Assembly: GCF_901000735.1 (NCBI RefSeq)
Contig: NC_081544.1
Span: 31,428,095 to 31,492,094, forward strand
Source of the DNA: Corylus avellana
Taxonomy: Eukaryota; Streptophyta; Magnoliopsida; Fagales; Betulaceae
Length of the DNA stretch: 64,000 nt
Reading direction: 5' to 3'
Part shown: in pieces, positions 49,439 to 61,115 of the stretch
How the letters are laid out: each line of letters opens with the position of its first letter
Position numbering within the stretch: position 1 is the first letter of the stretch
Made by a program: the position numbers and the translations under genes
The notes under the pieces: model-generated
Told to the model about the DNA's origin: nothing
Seen by the model: only the letters and a program-made list of their open reading frames with translations
Database searches by the model: none

Positions 49439-49576
49439 GGCCCAGTACGGGCCCAACCTAAAATCCCAAGAGGCGCATTATGTGCACCCAATACGGGGAC
49501 ATGGGCTGGCCCAGCACTCCAACAGCATTACCACTCTTGCTTTGAGTCCCTTTTGGATCAAACGCCAAAACCCTAA
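49439..49576 (+). promoter_or_regulatory. Site II and telo-box promoter elements of the EAF7-like gene
   Basis: GGCCCA-type site II (TCP) elements at 49439-49445, 49449-49455 and 49508-49513, then the telo-box AAACCCTAA at 49568-49576, all within 290 bp of the ATG at 49727. Site II plus telo-box is the known combination in plant growth-linked housekeeping promoters. Confidence 0.6.
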
Positions 49577-49726
49577 CCAAGAAAAAACTGAAAATGCTTT
49601 CCTTTCCAGTTTGATCCAAGAAGATATTTCAAGCGTAACACCGAAACAGACACCACGCTTCTCTTGTGAAATTGGAACATATTTATACACTCACGTATAT
49701 ATATATATATATAAATAAATATAGAC

Positions 49727-52329
49727 ATGGACAATGGAGGCAAAGAGAGGGAAGAGGAACAAGACGGCATGTCCGTACATTCTCCTTGCAAAGCCCCCCC
49801 TTCCTCTGCTTCTTCTCTCCCCAAGGCGCGTCTCTCCCTCTCTCTCTCTCTCTCTCTCAATATATATATATATACTCTGTGTGTGTTTGCGCGCGCGCGT
49901 GTAAATACAAATTAAATTAATTTTTGTTTTATTTTAATTATTTTTATGCTTAAATAGGAGCAATCACAGGTGGAATTGGAGCTTAGACTGTTAGAAGCTT
50001 TGGAAATTTATCCTCCGGTTAAACTACAAGGCAGGTTTATCAAATTCTCTTGTGTTTATAAGCGTTTGACTATGTAGGAAGCCCTTGTCTTTCTTTCTAT
50101 TTTCATTTCGAGTTGAGGAATTATTTGCGTTTCAGCTCCTCCTATAAGAAGCGAATTGCGTTGTGTTTGGAAATGTAAATTGACAATGGAATTGAATTTC
50201 GTTATTTTGAAGGGAAAAAATAGGCAAAAGGAAAGTCAATGTGTATTATTTATTTGTGTTTTGAAGCTGATATAATGGTTGGGAGTGTGCGAGACTGTTT
50301 TTTGTGATTATTTTTCTTAAATCTTTGCTGTGGAATGTTTAATGAGTGGGAGGGTATTGTTTGGAAAGAGATTATGAAGATTTTTTTTTTTTTTAGACAA
50401 AAAAAAAAAAATAACTACAACAACGTGAATGAACTTTGCATGAATTGACATGTCTTTGGCAGTTAATGTAGAGCATCAGCTTCTTGTTTGTGTTTCCCTG
50501 CCATTGAATGATCTGGTGGCTTCTACTTCTCTCTTACATTGAGTTCCAAAGCAACATTGTTCTGTACTTTTAATGTTTGTTTTAAATTATGGCAACAAAG
50601 TTTTCCAGTTCAAACTATCATCAGCGTTGAATATTTCCTTGAAGATGGGCCTGAAATGCAACATTGTCGTATATGTGTGACACTAACCTTGAAAAACCAG
50701 TCAATGAGGGGTATGCATATAGCAATTCCTGGGAGAAATGTGGTAGTTGGGTACCTGCTTACCTTGGTTAAGTATTGGTGTCTCCATATTGAAGATTTCT
50801 GTGACATTTTACTTATTACCCGAAAAGCTTGGGATGCTAATAAGCAACACGTATTGTTTAATACACGCCGTTGAGTATTGTATCAAGCAGTGAAGTTTTC
50901 TCCGTTCTTGGGCAGCAGTTATGTGAATTGATAATGAACAAATAACTAACAGGAGCTTATTAATGATTCCCAATAAGCTCATTGTATGGACTAGTGTTGG
51001 TAGAAGATCACGAGCATATGTTTCATTTTTTGTTGAATAAAATCTCTTCTCAGTACAACTGGTACATATAGAGTCTGATCACTTACTCAATTTAAGGGGA
51101 ACTATTATAATAAGCATTTGCAAAGGATTAACTTTCATATTGTAAAGAAAAGCTGCCTTTAGCATTTTAATTTGTTGGTATTTAGAAAATTATGGTATAT
51201 CAACTTCCGTTTGTGTTCTTCCCTTTTTAGTTTATTTAGAAATCGATGAGCACTCTGATAAATTGTTTCCATCCAGGCATACATCGCCACTTTGTCCTCT
51301 ATGGTTTGATGGAGTTTCTTCGGAAAAGGTTTGTTCTGTCTCATAAATCTCTTCTGTTCATACCTGAGCTTTTGGAGCATAGATTTTGGTAAATTTTCAT
51401 TGTCTGACACATACTCTTAATAATATCTACATTCTTGTCACAGCTTTGACCGACACTTCTCTTCTGATGAGGTCCTGCAGTTGCTGGATCGTTTCTACAA
51501 CTTAGAAATGCTGGTACTTGATTAGCTCTTATGATATATATCTTTTTCTTTCCCCATATCATCATCAATTTCAAACTCATTTTTATATGCTATAATTAAA
51601 TGGATTGACCTTTCTCTTTTTTTTAAGTCCTTTCCATTTTCATTTTTTTCTATTTAAACTTCTAAAACCCATGTAAATTGGAAGTTGTTTCTGTCCTTCA
51701 ATCAAAGTTTGCATTTCACATGTTTCAAATATTGAAATACCTTGTTATCGTTTGTTTTAATGAGATTTGGGATATCTGTGGATTCATGCATGTAATGCTT
51801 GATGATCAGCAGCATGATGTTCATAAAATGAAGTATAGTTTGGTTGAGGATGTAGGCATACATAAGTGAAGGGTTGGTTAGTAGGTTTCTTGATAGACGT
51901 AGAATGCTTTTTGTTGGAGGTTGCTGTCCAAGGAAAGACCAAGAATGAGATAACAGAAAAAGTAATATGCATAGATATAGAAACTTGTTTTTCTTTTTCT
52001 TAAAAAAAAAAAAATGTGTTCTGAAATATTGAATTGGTAGAGTTGAATTTTTGTTGCTGATCCCAAGTAGTTAATGTAAATGCATCATTCAGAGGATATA
52101 AACAAACAAACAAACAAGAAGGTAAATTTTATATATGTGCTTCTGCTCCTTTCTTTTGGACATCATGTATGTTTTTGGTTTTGAGATCTGATTGAGTGTA
52201 CATGCTGATCTTGCTCTTTTGTGTTTCTGTTATAAATTTCAGAAACCAGATGATGAGGAGACGGAAATCCTGAATCATGAGGAAGATTTTTGCTTACCTC
52301 AAAGTTTTTTCGTCAAGGAAGAATCATAA
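49727..52329 (+). CDS. EAF7/MRGBP-type chromatin modification subunit
   Basis: Complete 126-residue protein. Exons: 49727-49825, 49958-50030, 51277-51328, 51444-51513 and 52243-52329. An acidic N-terminus (KEREEEQDG) and Ser/Pro stretch lead to the conserved core: VELELRLLEALEIYPPVKLQ, IHRHFVLYGLMEFLRKSFDR and FSSDEVLQLLDRFYNLEML, and then an acidic tail (PDDEETEILNHEEDF). This is the Eaf7/MRGBP (CT20) family, a subunit of the NuA4 histone acetyltransferase that pairs with Eaf3/MRG proteins; by homology a nuclear NuA4-C component. Introns 1 and 2 appear to begin with GC instead of GT (AAG^GCGCGT and CAAG^GCAGGT), the sites that preserve both the frame and the conserved protein. Remembered Arabidopsis homologue At1g26470. 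Family confident, splice sites inferred. Confidence 0.87.
49844..49902. repeat. (CT)n(TA)n(TG)n(CG)n compound microsatellite
   Basis: Dinucleotide runs filling most of intron 1 of the EAF7-like gene, starting about 15 bp after the inferred GC donor. Confidence 0.85.
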
Positions 52330-54436
52330 CTGACAATTTTGGTATATATACACGTTTTGTTTGAACTTGTTTGTTATTCACTTCTCTTTTTTTTTCTTTG
52401 GCTAGATTGTATAGCGGTGACTTTCTCTCTCTTTTATCTTTTATGTATCTCCGAATTTTTAGCATATTTGATGGGAGATGGATGTTGCTTTAAAATATTT
52501 AGAAGGGTTACTGTGACATAGTTCTTTAGTTGCCTCTTCTATTGGTTTCCCTTCTTGTTGAGGGAAACTGTAAATGAAGACAAAAACTTGCTATCTGGAA
52601 AGTGCCAGTCTTGTGGAAAGCGCGGAACCAACATCCAATAAGATGATTGAGCATGTACCACATACTCAGTGGCCTCAAGGAAATTCTCAAATAGTTGGAT
52701 ATGTATTAGGGTGAGAGTTTTAACTCTCGAAATAAGAATCTTCAATCCTATTAGCATTACTTGTCTTGGGATTTTACTTATGCCTTGATGAGGCTGGATC
52801 AGGCTATAGCTTAGTTGTACTTAATACAACGTCTGCGATTTTCATCATCTAAGCCTTTGCTTGCCTTTTTTATTAGAAAAAAAAAAAAAAAAAATACGAT
52901 GAGTAAAAGAAAGAGATGTACTCTTAAAATTCCTTTCTCATTGCTTGCTTTTAGTCAACTAATCCAAAATGATACACGGTAGGCTTTGCTCTTAATGCAT
53001 CAGAAACAAACGTTTAGCTCAAGATGCATTTAGATTTACAATTTCAAAATGTGTGATTTGAAAATACGATTTTTAAAATCACTCTTTTGCGTGTGATTTG
53101 AAAACAAAATTTTTATTATGTTTTTAAATTGCAATTTTTTTAAAATTCACTTAAATAATACATTTTTTACGAGTAATTTTTGAAAATGCACTCCTAAATA
53201 ATGTTTCATCATTATTTGGACAGAAAGTAACATTAGGAGTAGTATTTTTATCATAAACCCAAAACTAACATTTATAATTTTCTACTTTTAAGTATGGAAA
53301 ACGAGATATATAATGTGCATCGTTTTTAATTTTTTGGCCCATAAGTTTCTGTCCAAAAAAACAAGAAATGGACCAATGCAAAGAAAGGCAAACTGTGTTT
53401 ATAGACCCCTAAAAGATAAGGGCAATTTTTTAGTGTAAGCATTGTTTCGGGAGATTATAGATTTATTATTGATACATGATTTTTTTTAAAAAAATTTTAA
53501 ATTACCAATTTGTACGTATGCTTTGCAATTTTGCTGAGTCACTCTTATAGGGTTTTAACATGTTACACGTATTTCATGTTGACCATAATATTGGAGTTAT
53601 GGGACTTATGGGTCCGGGTGCAAATCTGAGGCTGATCATGAAAGAAGCTTCTTATACTATCATGTCGGAGGTTGACTAAAAATTTGGTAGTTCCAAGCGA
53701 GGAAAACTGCGCCTAACCTTCTCATTTTTTATCACACAACGTATAATGCCTCCTCAATCTTTCAATTTAGTTAATAAACCCTATTGATTATTTGATTTAT
53801 CACTGAAAAAAAAAGACATTGTTATTATATATATATATAATCATTTTATGGGAGTATTTTTGTCATTTTGAGAGGAAAAAGGGGACATTGCAATCCCAAT
53901 AGTAAATTGGTAGGGTACATTAACCAAATTAAAAGAGACAATACAACAAAATGGGAAATTAAGGGGGTAAATATAGTTCTCCTTTCATATGAAAGATCTA
54001 TAGTCAAATCTACAAGCAAATCGAGTCGATCAAAATTGCCCAGCCGAAAGGAGAAAGAAAGAAAACCACATGTTAAGTGGCAATCATTTGTAGGCTCCGG
54101 TCCAATAGCTTCAAACCTACGAAGTCTAATCCAAAATTACAACAAAAAAGCCAAAGATGTTTAAGAAAAATGTAAAAAGATCCATTGCTTAAATAACAAG
54201 TTGCAATGAAATAACATCGAGCAAAAGTAAAATAAAAAGAAAAAATGAAATAAATCCAAGAAAAAAAGAAGGCAGACAACTGATTGATCTTCTGGCTTTG
54301 GTTGGATCCACAAAGATCAATAAAATTATAATATGTCCAAATTGTTCAGTCCAATCCCCTTATGAGAAAAGCTGAATTCATGAAGTAGTCTGACATCTAA
54401 CTGTTATGCGCAGGGCTCCTCTCTCAGGTACTCCCC
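52330..54436. other. Convergent 3' region, EAF7-like and 14-3-3 genes
   Basis: No gene seen. AT-rich, with a poly-A run near 52877 and a foldback-like AT stretch with repeated GTGTGATTTGAAAA words near 53050-53110 that may be a transposon fragment. Confidence 0.5.
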
Positions 54437-56632
54437 TCAATGCTGCAAAATAGTTTAAACGAGATTTTAGTAATAGCAAAGGTAATCCGTATTTGGTTAA
54501 AGCAACAAAAGGATTCGTGCAAGCACTTACCTCAGCTTCAGCAGGTTTGGACTCTTCACCTTTGAGGTTGTCTTCACCTGCATGAGAACATTTACATTCG
54601 AGTCACCAATTTCAGAAAATATAAACGTATCAACTAGAAACAAATATAAGAGAGCGGAGGCTTAACCAAATAGGCTTTAAAATTTTGACAAACATGGAGG
54701 TTTAGAAGGGGATGCATACTGTTCCATCTTACTAACGTAGGATGAAAATAGTGGCCATCAAATAGACTCTAACCACCTGTACAGTGTCTGTGCATCAAGC
54801 ACCTAAAGTTTTCTGCTATATCATTATACCGAAATCTGCAAGACGACTTGTCCAACAATTGAATAATACTAAAATTATACTAATGCATCTGATAATCTAG
54901 CCACTGCATCCACAATACCTCCATCTTCAGGCAAATCAGAGGTCCAGAGAGTGAGGTTGTCTCTCAACAACTGCATGATCAGGGTGCTGTCCTTGTATGA
55001 CTCCTCACTCAAGGTGTCCAGCTCCGCAATTGCCTCATCAAAAGCTTGTTTAGCCAAATGGCAGGCCCTGCAAGTTTCAGTAACATGTTAAACCAAGAAT
55101 TAGTAGTTTGTAAATGTTTCAAAATCCCTAAACAGATAATGGAGGAAGTAGCTTAATACCTCTCAGGAGAATTCATTATCTCATAATAGAAGACAGAGAA
55201 ATTGAGTGCAAGGCCAAGACGAATTGGGTGGGTTGATGGAAGATCTGTGTTTGCAGTGGCTGAAGCAGCCTAACAAAGAGATGGCAGGAAAGCAGATCAA
55301 GTAACATCAAAAGTAAAGAATGATACACGAACATGCATTGATCCACCCATTGGTGGAAATGTAAGATATGTCAAATGAACATGCCTCGTATCCCTTCAAT
55401 GACTCCTCAGCTGCCTCTTTCCTTTCCTGGTCAGTCTTGAACTCAGCAAGATACCGATAATAGTCTCCTTTCCTGCATCCATTCATGACACATCAACAAC
55501 AAAATTTTAATAAATTAACATGCATATAGCCCTTCAATGACTCCAAAAAAGTACAATCGATGAATTAACATTCAAAAATAAATAGTGGAATTTAAAATAA
55601 TTTAATTCCATGACTCAGCCACATCTTTGACCTCTTTTGGCTTGACCCCGGGATCCTTACTAATGCTCCATCGGTGGCAAGGGACAGGGGATGAATCAGT
55701 AAGAGTCTACCCCATTACATGTGAACCACTAGCATGGGAGGCAGAAAAGGTAACTTATTATCATATTCAGACACAATTATTCTCTTGTTTGTTATCCTTT
55801 GGAATATATTGAATATAAAATATCAGATAAATATATACTATATTCCATAAAGTAAGACTGATAAGGCTAAAAGTAATCAATCACATGGACTGCTACATGA
55901 GTTGCTTTGATCTAGTAAGTGGAAAAGTGATGGAATATACCCTAAAAGTAATATGACTCACATTTTGTAGTAAAAAACCGTGGCTTCTCCTGAAGTGGAA
56001 GAGGGGATCAGGTGCTTGTCAATGATACTAAGAATGTCATAGCAAATCTTGGAGAGTTCCTCCTCAACCTTCTGGCGGTAACCCTTAATAAGTTTAACAT
56101 TCTGCTCATTCCCCTTAGACTCCTCCTTCTGCTCAATGGATGACATAATGCGCCAAGAAGCTCGCCGAGCACCAATGACATTTTTGTATCCCACAGAGAG
56201 GAGATTCCTCTCCTCCACAGTCAGCTCAAGATCAAGTCTTGCAACATTTTTCATACACTCAACCATTTCTGCATCATCAATCAAATACGAGATTTCAGAG
56301 GGAAATCACTTCAGTAATACAACTGGAAAATAGTTTCAAAAGTACATCATATAACTGTCCTTTTTTTATTATTATTATTTTATTGAATTCATAAAGAGCT
56401 TTTTGTACATGATCTAACAATTACAGTGATATGCATAGTAATAAATCTGGCAGTACCCAAAATTTTGACAAAGAATCAGATGGGTATAATGATCCAAAAC
56501 AAAAGGCAAGAAAATTTCAATTCCAACTATTGGCGTATGGCTCAATAATGGATAAAGAAAACATTGAAATAAGGTTCATTACGTGTACAGAAATTAATTA
56601 ATCCAGATCTTTACACTTGTGCCATTATAGCG

Positions 56633-56672
<40 letters not shown>

Positions 56673-57397
56673 GCTTGCATTCAAATAATAATAAAAGGAA
56701 GTAAAATTCCCAAAAGTAGTTTCCGTTCTAGAGCATCATTGTTCTTTTTGCTTCTTTTTTTTTTCTTCCTCCTTTTTCAAATGAATAAATGGAGGGCACT
56801 GAGAAAAGGGTAAGCGACGAACCGAATCTTTTTGTTTTCTTTTGATACACCAAACAGATAGAGTAGAATGGTGTACCAAACTGGAAGGAGACAGCGACAA
56901 TGCCATCTAGTACCAGTATTTAACATGCGGAAAGCACAACAAATCTTTACTAATATCCTACGTTTCTGTTAGATATCCAATCGATCAATCTAGTCCAACA
57001 ACATTACCACGGATTGCATCGGGTCTCAAATCAACAAGACACGATAAATCGACAAACCGATCCCATAAATCGCTTTCATGAACAACGACAGAAAAATAAT
57101 CTAAATCAAAAACCCATCACCACTATATCTCCAAACAGTCAAACATCCTCATATTTACATAGACAAAAAATAATAATAATCAGATTACAGAAATACAAAA
57201 ATAATTTAATTACCAAGCGAAAAACGAATCTCAATTCTGAGGCCTTAAACAAACAAATCCAGACCAACATTCCCAAACATGCAAATAAAATAAATGGAAG
57301 AAATAGGAAGATAAAGAAGAGAACCTTCATAACGCTCGGCCTGTTCGGCGAGCTTGGCCAGGTAAACCTGGGTCTCCCTCTCCTTCTCCGTCGACAT
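54437..57397 (-). CDS. GRF12: 14-3-3 protein, epsilon-group type
   Basis: Complete 259-residue phosphoserine/threonine-binding adaptor. Exons on the minus strand: 57397-57325, 56268-55962, 55472-55385, 55269-55160, 55067-54919, 54577-54531 and 54442-54437. The sequence runs from [20 protein letters not shown] through [14 protein letters not shown] and [11 protein letters not shown] to [16 protein letters not shown]. The phosphopeptide-binding quartet Lys-Arg-Arg-Tyr is present (about K53, R60, R133, Y134). The homodimeric cup binds phosphorylated clients in cytosol and nucleus. Six introns, one after residue 24, suit the epsilon subgroup. Intron 3 begins with GC (GAG^GCATGT), and the last exon encodes only His and the stop. 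The GRF12 (14-3-3 iota) assignment rests on conserved neighbours (At1g26460-26480, from memory) and is less sure than the family. A shared acidic C-tail ([10 protein letters not shown]) is short. Confidence 0.93.
56635..56667. repeat. (TA)n microsatellite
   Basis: About 16 TA units in intron 1 of the 14-3-3 gene. Confidence 0.9.
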
Positions 57398-57503
57398 TTT
57401 CTCAGAGAGAGATCAACGAAAATCACGCACAAACAAACGAAATGAGAGGGAGAGAGAAAAAAAAATTACAAAATGAGAAGCTGAAATGAGAGGGGAAGGG
57501 GGT

Positions 57504-57511
57504 TTATATAG
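57504..57511 (-). promoter_or_regulatory. Putative TATA box of the 14-3-3 gene
   Basis: Minus-strand CTATATAA about 107 bp upstream of the ATG at 57397, in purine-rich surroundings. Good match and spacing for a plant TATA box with a short 5' UTR. Confidence 0.6.
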
Positions 57512-57905
57512 GGTAGGTGAAGGAGGGGTTAAAGATAGAGCAAGTTTGCGGGGACGAAGACCAGATCTGGACCGTTGGTTAGGAGAAGGGCAGGGCTTGG
57601 GGATTTGAAAGCGGGAGCGCGCGATTCGTGAGATTTGTTGGTGGTGTTTTGAGGAGCCTACAACTTTTTGTTAGGGGGGTTGGATTCGGATTGGTTCAAT
57701 CCCTTCTGTCGGAGGGGTTTTTTCGGGATTTTGTAATTACACAAAAAGCCTTCTTTTTTTATTTTTAAGTTTATTCGATTGTCTGTAAAATTAATTATTT
57801 AGAGCTAGAAAATTTATTTTTCTTGGTTCTTGTTGAAAGTGTAATTTGGGTAATAAGGACAATAATCTCTTGCAATGACAACTTTGGAGACTCATAGAGC
57901 GTTAA

Positions 57906-58233
57906 TGTAGGAACCTACTTAAACATAAATATAATTAAGAAGGCCTAAGCCCCAATTGATACAGGGTCTACTATTAAGGTTTAAGAGAGGCTTGATAGCC
58001 TAATTAGAGCTCAACTTTTCATAAAGCCCAAGAAAGGGCCCTTCGTAGGGCTTGAGAGGAGTCCAAAAGGATTTATAATGTCTCATCTCCTCATCCCTCA
58101 TGTATACATTCATTATCTACACCACTACACCTAAAAAGGCTTCATCTCAAGGAATGAGTTCTCTCACCCTTGCTCTCCTTATTTCTCTTTCATAGCTCAA
58201 AAAAATATTGATTTAGATATCAAAGTGCCTACA
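57906..58233. mobile_element. Probable solo LTR (328 bp)
   Basis: Begins TGTAGGAACC and ends GTGCCTACA, giving perfect TGTAGG/CCTACA inverted ends, and is flanked by GTTAA (57901-57905) and GTCAA (58234-58238), a 5-bp target duplication with one mismatch. Contains a TATA-like ATTTATAATG and a GGGCCC-centred hairpin, and the 3' end resembles Gypsy-type LTR ends. Superfamily uncertain. Confidence 0.65.
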
Positions 58234-58492
58234 GTCAAAGGATCAGCAGCATGCTAACACTCCTTTTGCAAGTTTAAACGAAAGCTAAGTCGATCTATAG
58301 ATACATGTTGGTAATCACGGCATAGAAACTAGAAAGGAAGTTGGGTTTGATTTCCTTCTTGCATTTCTCTTTGGTTGAGAACACTCTTAACTAAAACCCC
58401 AAAGTTCTAGTGCTACAGGAGGAGGTGTAAGGAAGAAAAGCAAGGTGAACAGAATGGATTTAAGAACAAACGCAAACAATTCAGCACCAAGT

Positions 58493-58565
58493 GGGGATGT
58501 AGCTCAAATGGTAGAGCGCTCGCTTTGCATGCGAGAGGTACAGGGTTCGATCCCCTGCATCTCCA
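58493..58565 (+). tRNA. tRNA-Ala (anticodon UGC)
   Basis: Full cloverleaf in 73 nt: acceptor stem GGGGATG with CATCTCC plus discriminator A, D-arm GCTC...GAGC, anticodon stem CTCGC/GCGAG around loop TTTGCAT (anticodon TGC at 58526-58528), and T-arm CAGGG-TTCGATC-CCCTG. Box A (TAGCTCAAATGG) and box B (GGTTCGATCCC) Pol III promoters are intact; T-rich tract CATTTTTTTTC follows within 12 bp as terminator. No intron. Confidence 0.97.
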
Positions 58566-58570
58566 ACAAC

Positions 58571-58580
58571 CATTTTTTTT
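58571..58580 (+). terminator. Pol III terminator of the tRNA-Ala
   Basis: Run of eight T residues a few bases after the mature 3' end, as required for Pol III termination. Confidence 0.75.
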
Positions 58581-61115
58581 CTTAATTTAATCTCATTTTT
58601 TTATTTTTTCTTGCTTTTATGTCGTCGTCTTGATTGACTCTTTGTTATGAAGTTGAAATAATGGGGCAGCGTTGATTGGTTGATTAGCAGATTGTGTGAA
58701 AGATATGGAAAGCCTTGAAAAGAGATATATATTTATCATGGTTGGAATTGTGAGTCTTTTTTCTTTCTTTAATCGGTTAATCTGCGGCACATTTGCAGTG
58801 GCTCCACATTCTCTAACAGCCTGTCAAAACTTGTTGATATTAAAGCGGACAATCCAAACAAAGCCTTGGTTCCAGGCTCCAGCTGTACTTTCTCTTGTCC
58901 CTAGCCTGCCATAACCAGTTGGGTTTCTTTTCTTTATATGCATGAGCCATGAACATCTAGCAGTAGAGGACATACGTTGGATGTCTGCCATGAGCCATGT
59001 CTCCAACCCCCCAACGACAACTTTGCTGTCAACCCATGATCATAAATTCATAAAGGAACTATCAATTTCATCTTCTCTTCACCTTTCTGCTGTAAACAAT
59101 GTCACAGGCTGCTTATGTAGACTTGTATTCTGTTCCATTTTCGTGGCTTATAAGCGTTCACTTGCGTGCTCTGTTTTTTTCTTGTTTTTTGTTGAGGGGG
59201 CCGGCAAATAGAGACCAACAGACTTACAGAAACAAGAAAAAACAACCACCTGCAAACAACGTATAGAAAACAAAAGAAACAACAAAATAGAAACAGGGGA
59301 ATCATAGAGGCTTAAGGTGTAATTGTAATATCCAGAACAAACACTTCGCAGATCTATTCTTCTAAAAGAAATTTAATAACAATTATAACCATAAATCTGA
59401 AGAAGATTTTAAGTTTATAATAATAATAATAATAATAATAGACAAAAGTAGACAGTTATGATAAATAGTACTAAGGTATTTTCGTGTTAATCTATGTATT
59501 TAAGTATACTAAGTCACATGAGTTACAGAAAAAGATCCCCTTCATTTTAAATGGAGGGAATTGAATTTGAAATGGAGAGGATCATTTTCCGTCACATGGA
59601 GGCCAACCAAGGTGAAGCCAATACCGCCCTTCTAGCTGTGCAGCTTGCCTCTTGGTAGGGTAGCTCCCCTCTTATCATTGTAGGGGACTCTTTGACTACA
59701 ATCCTAGCCATCAACTCCCCCACCTCTTCACCAAATGAGCTCTATCTTCACTCATCACTGGCATCAACCTTCAACTCCTCTCCTCCTTGGATTGGACTGC
59801 TTTTAAGATCTCAAGATGTGCCTATTTTTATGCACACCATATCACCAAATGAGCCGCTTTGAACCTAGTGTTTGGAAGCATTCTCATTCACTCTCCATGT
59901 TTTTTTCCTCTTCAAGATTTAGGAATGGAAAGGACCCCCTTTGTAATCATCTGCTTCCCTCTTTGAATAAAATAAAATAAAATAATATAAAAAAACAATA
60001 TCAACAACGGGTCACCTATTATAGACACGAGATAAAATGTCCATTATACTCTTATTGCGTGTGTGAAAATGCAATCATGTCCTTGAACTTAAAAAGGAAA
60101 AATTCTTCCCTTAATTACCATGGAGATCCACAAATAAGTTTGGAAAGATCCATGGTCGTGGACGGTGATCACTACCGAGAAACTTGGGATTTTCTTTCAA
60201 AAAGGTCTGATAAAAAAAGAAGAAGAAATATTAATAGAACATAAATTAAGAGTCCTTTCGACAGCTTTTGGGTCTAAATCTGCGCAACAGAAGGATACTT
60301 AAAGTTGATCAATAAGATACTATAATAATATAATTAATATATGCCCAAGGGAGAAGAGAAAATGTCTACAAATACAAATTTTAACTCTTACATTTCCTTG
60401 CCATTTCACATTCTTTCCTCAACAACAGCCATTCTTTAATTCCAAGATAATTAGGAGTCCAAAATCAATCAATAAAGATTTTTTTTTTTTTTTTTTTTAA
60501 TAATAAAAAAAATGGATGAAAGAATTGCTACAAGCGCCTTGACCAAAAAAAAAAAAAATCTGAATTGCAGCTACTTCGTGTGGCAAACTTGTTTAACGTC
60601 TTTAATCTACAGCCTCCACATGCCCCTCTGGTTCAATGGTGGACAGCGTCAAATCCATCAGGCTCTGATCACATATTATATGGATATATGCTATCAAATG
60701 ATCGAAACCCTGCGCAATAATAACATAAGATTATTGTTAAGCTATGAACACCTAAGCAGTATTAAGAAATTCCACTAATAAACGTGTTATAAACACTAGA
60801 CACCCCATTAACAGTTGTTTAGTGGCTTCCTGAGTGTTATAAATAGAGTGCAAATGGTTGCTTTTGAAAGGGAAGCAACAAAAATGACTAGGGTGGGTTT
60901 AAACACCACTTTCCAAGGGATCACAACTACACCAAGAACTAACTGACTTGAGGCTCTTTTACTTTTTTTCAAGTTCGTGTATGTATGACTAAGAACACGA
61001 ACATCAGGTCATTATTGCCGTCATATTTCCCAATTTCCTGACCAATTTAGAGGAATTACCAGAGCCAAAAAAATGTACACTTTCGAAAAGGTGAGACCTC
61101 CAGATTCTCAATCTA
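58581..61115. other. Intergenic region between tRNA-Ala and QUL
   Basis: Apart from the LINE relic, AT-rich DNA with homopolymers (T run near 60480-60498, AAT run near 59418-59440). Short open frames are unconvincing. The QUL 3' UTR probably occupies the last few hundred bases before 61116. Confidence 0.5.
59570..59970 (+). pseudogene. LINE RNase H tail relic
   Basis: Plus-strand reading gives NQGEANTALLAVQLASW, a stop, then LIIVGDSLTTILAINSP, a clear match to the plant LINE RNase H domain (GEA..ALLAVxLA followed by VxxDS/A). After a frameshift comes HHITKWAALNLVFGSI, the usual AHxxAKWAA tail. An A-rich AAAATAAAATAAA tail at about 59965-59990 is consistent with a LINE 3' end. Broken by at least one stop and frameshift. 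Confidence 0.72.

Noticed and set aside
50539..50874. 111-codon open frame inside intron 2 of the EAF7-like gene
   Set aside because: Lies wholly in an intron and matches nothing recognisable. Its length could be chance.
57014..57445. 143-codon plus-strand frame over the 14-3-3 first exon
   Set aside because: Asn/Gln/Lys-rich translation of intron and antisense exon sequence with no domain.
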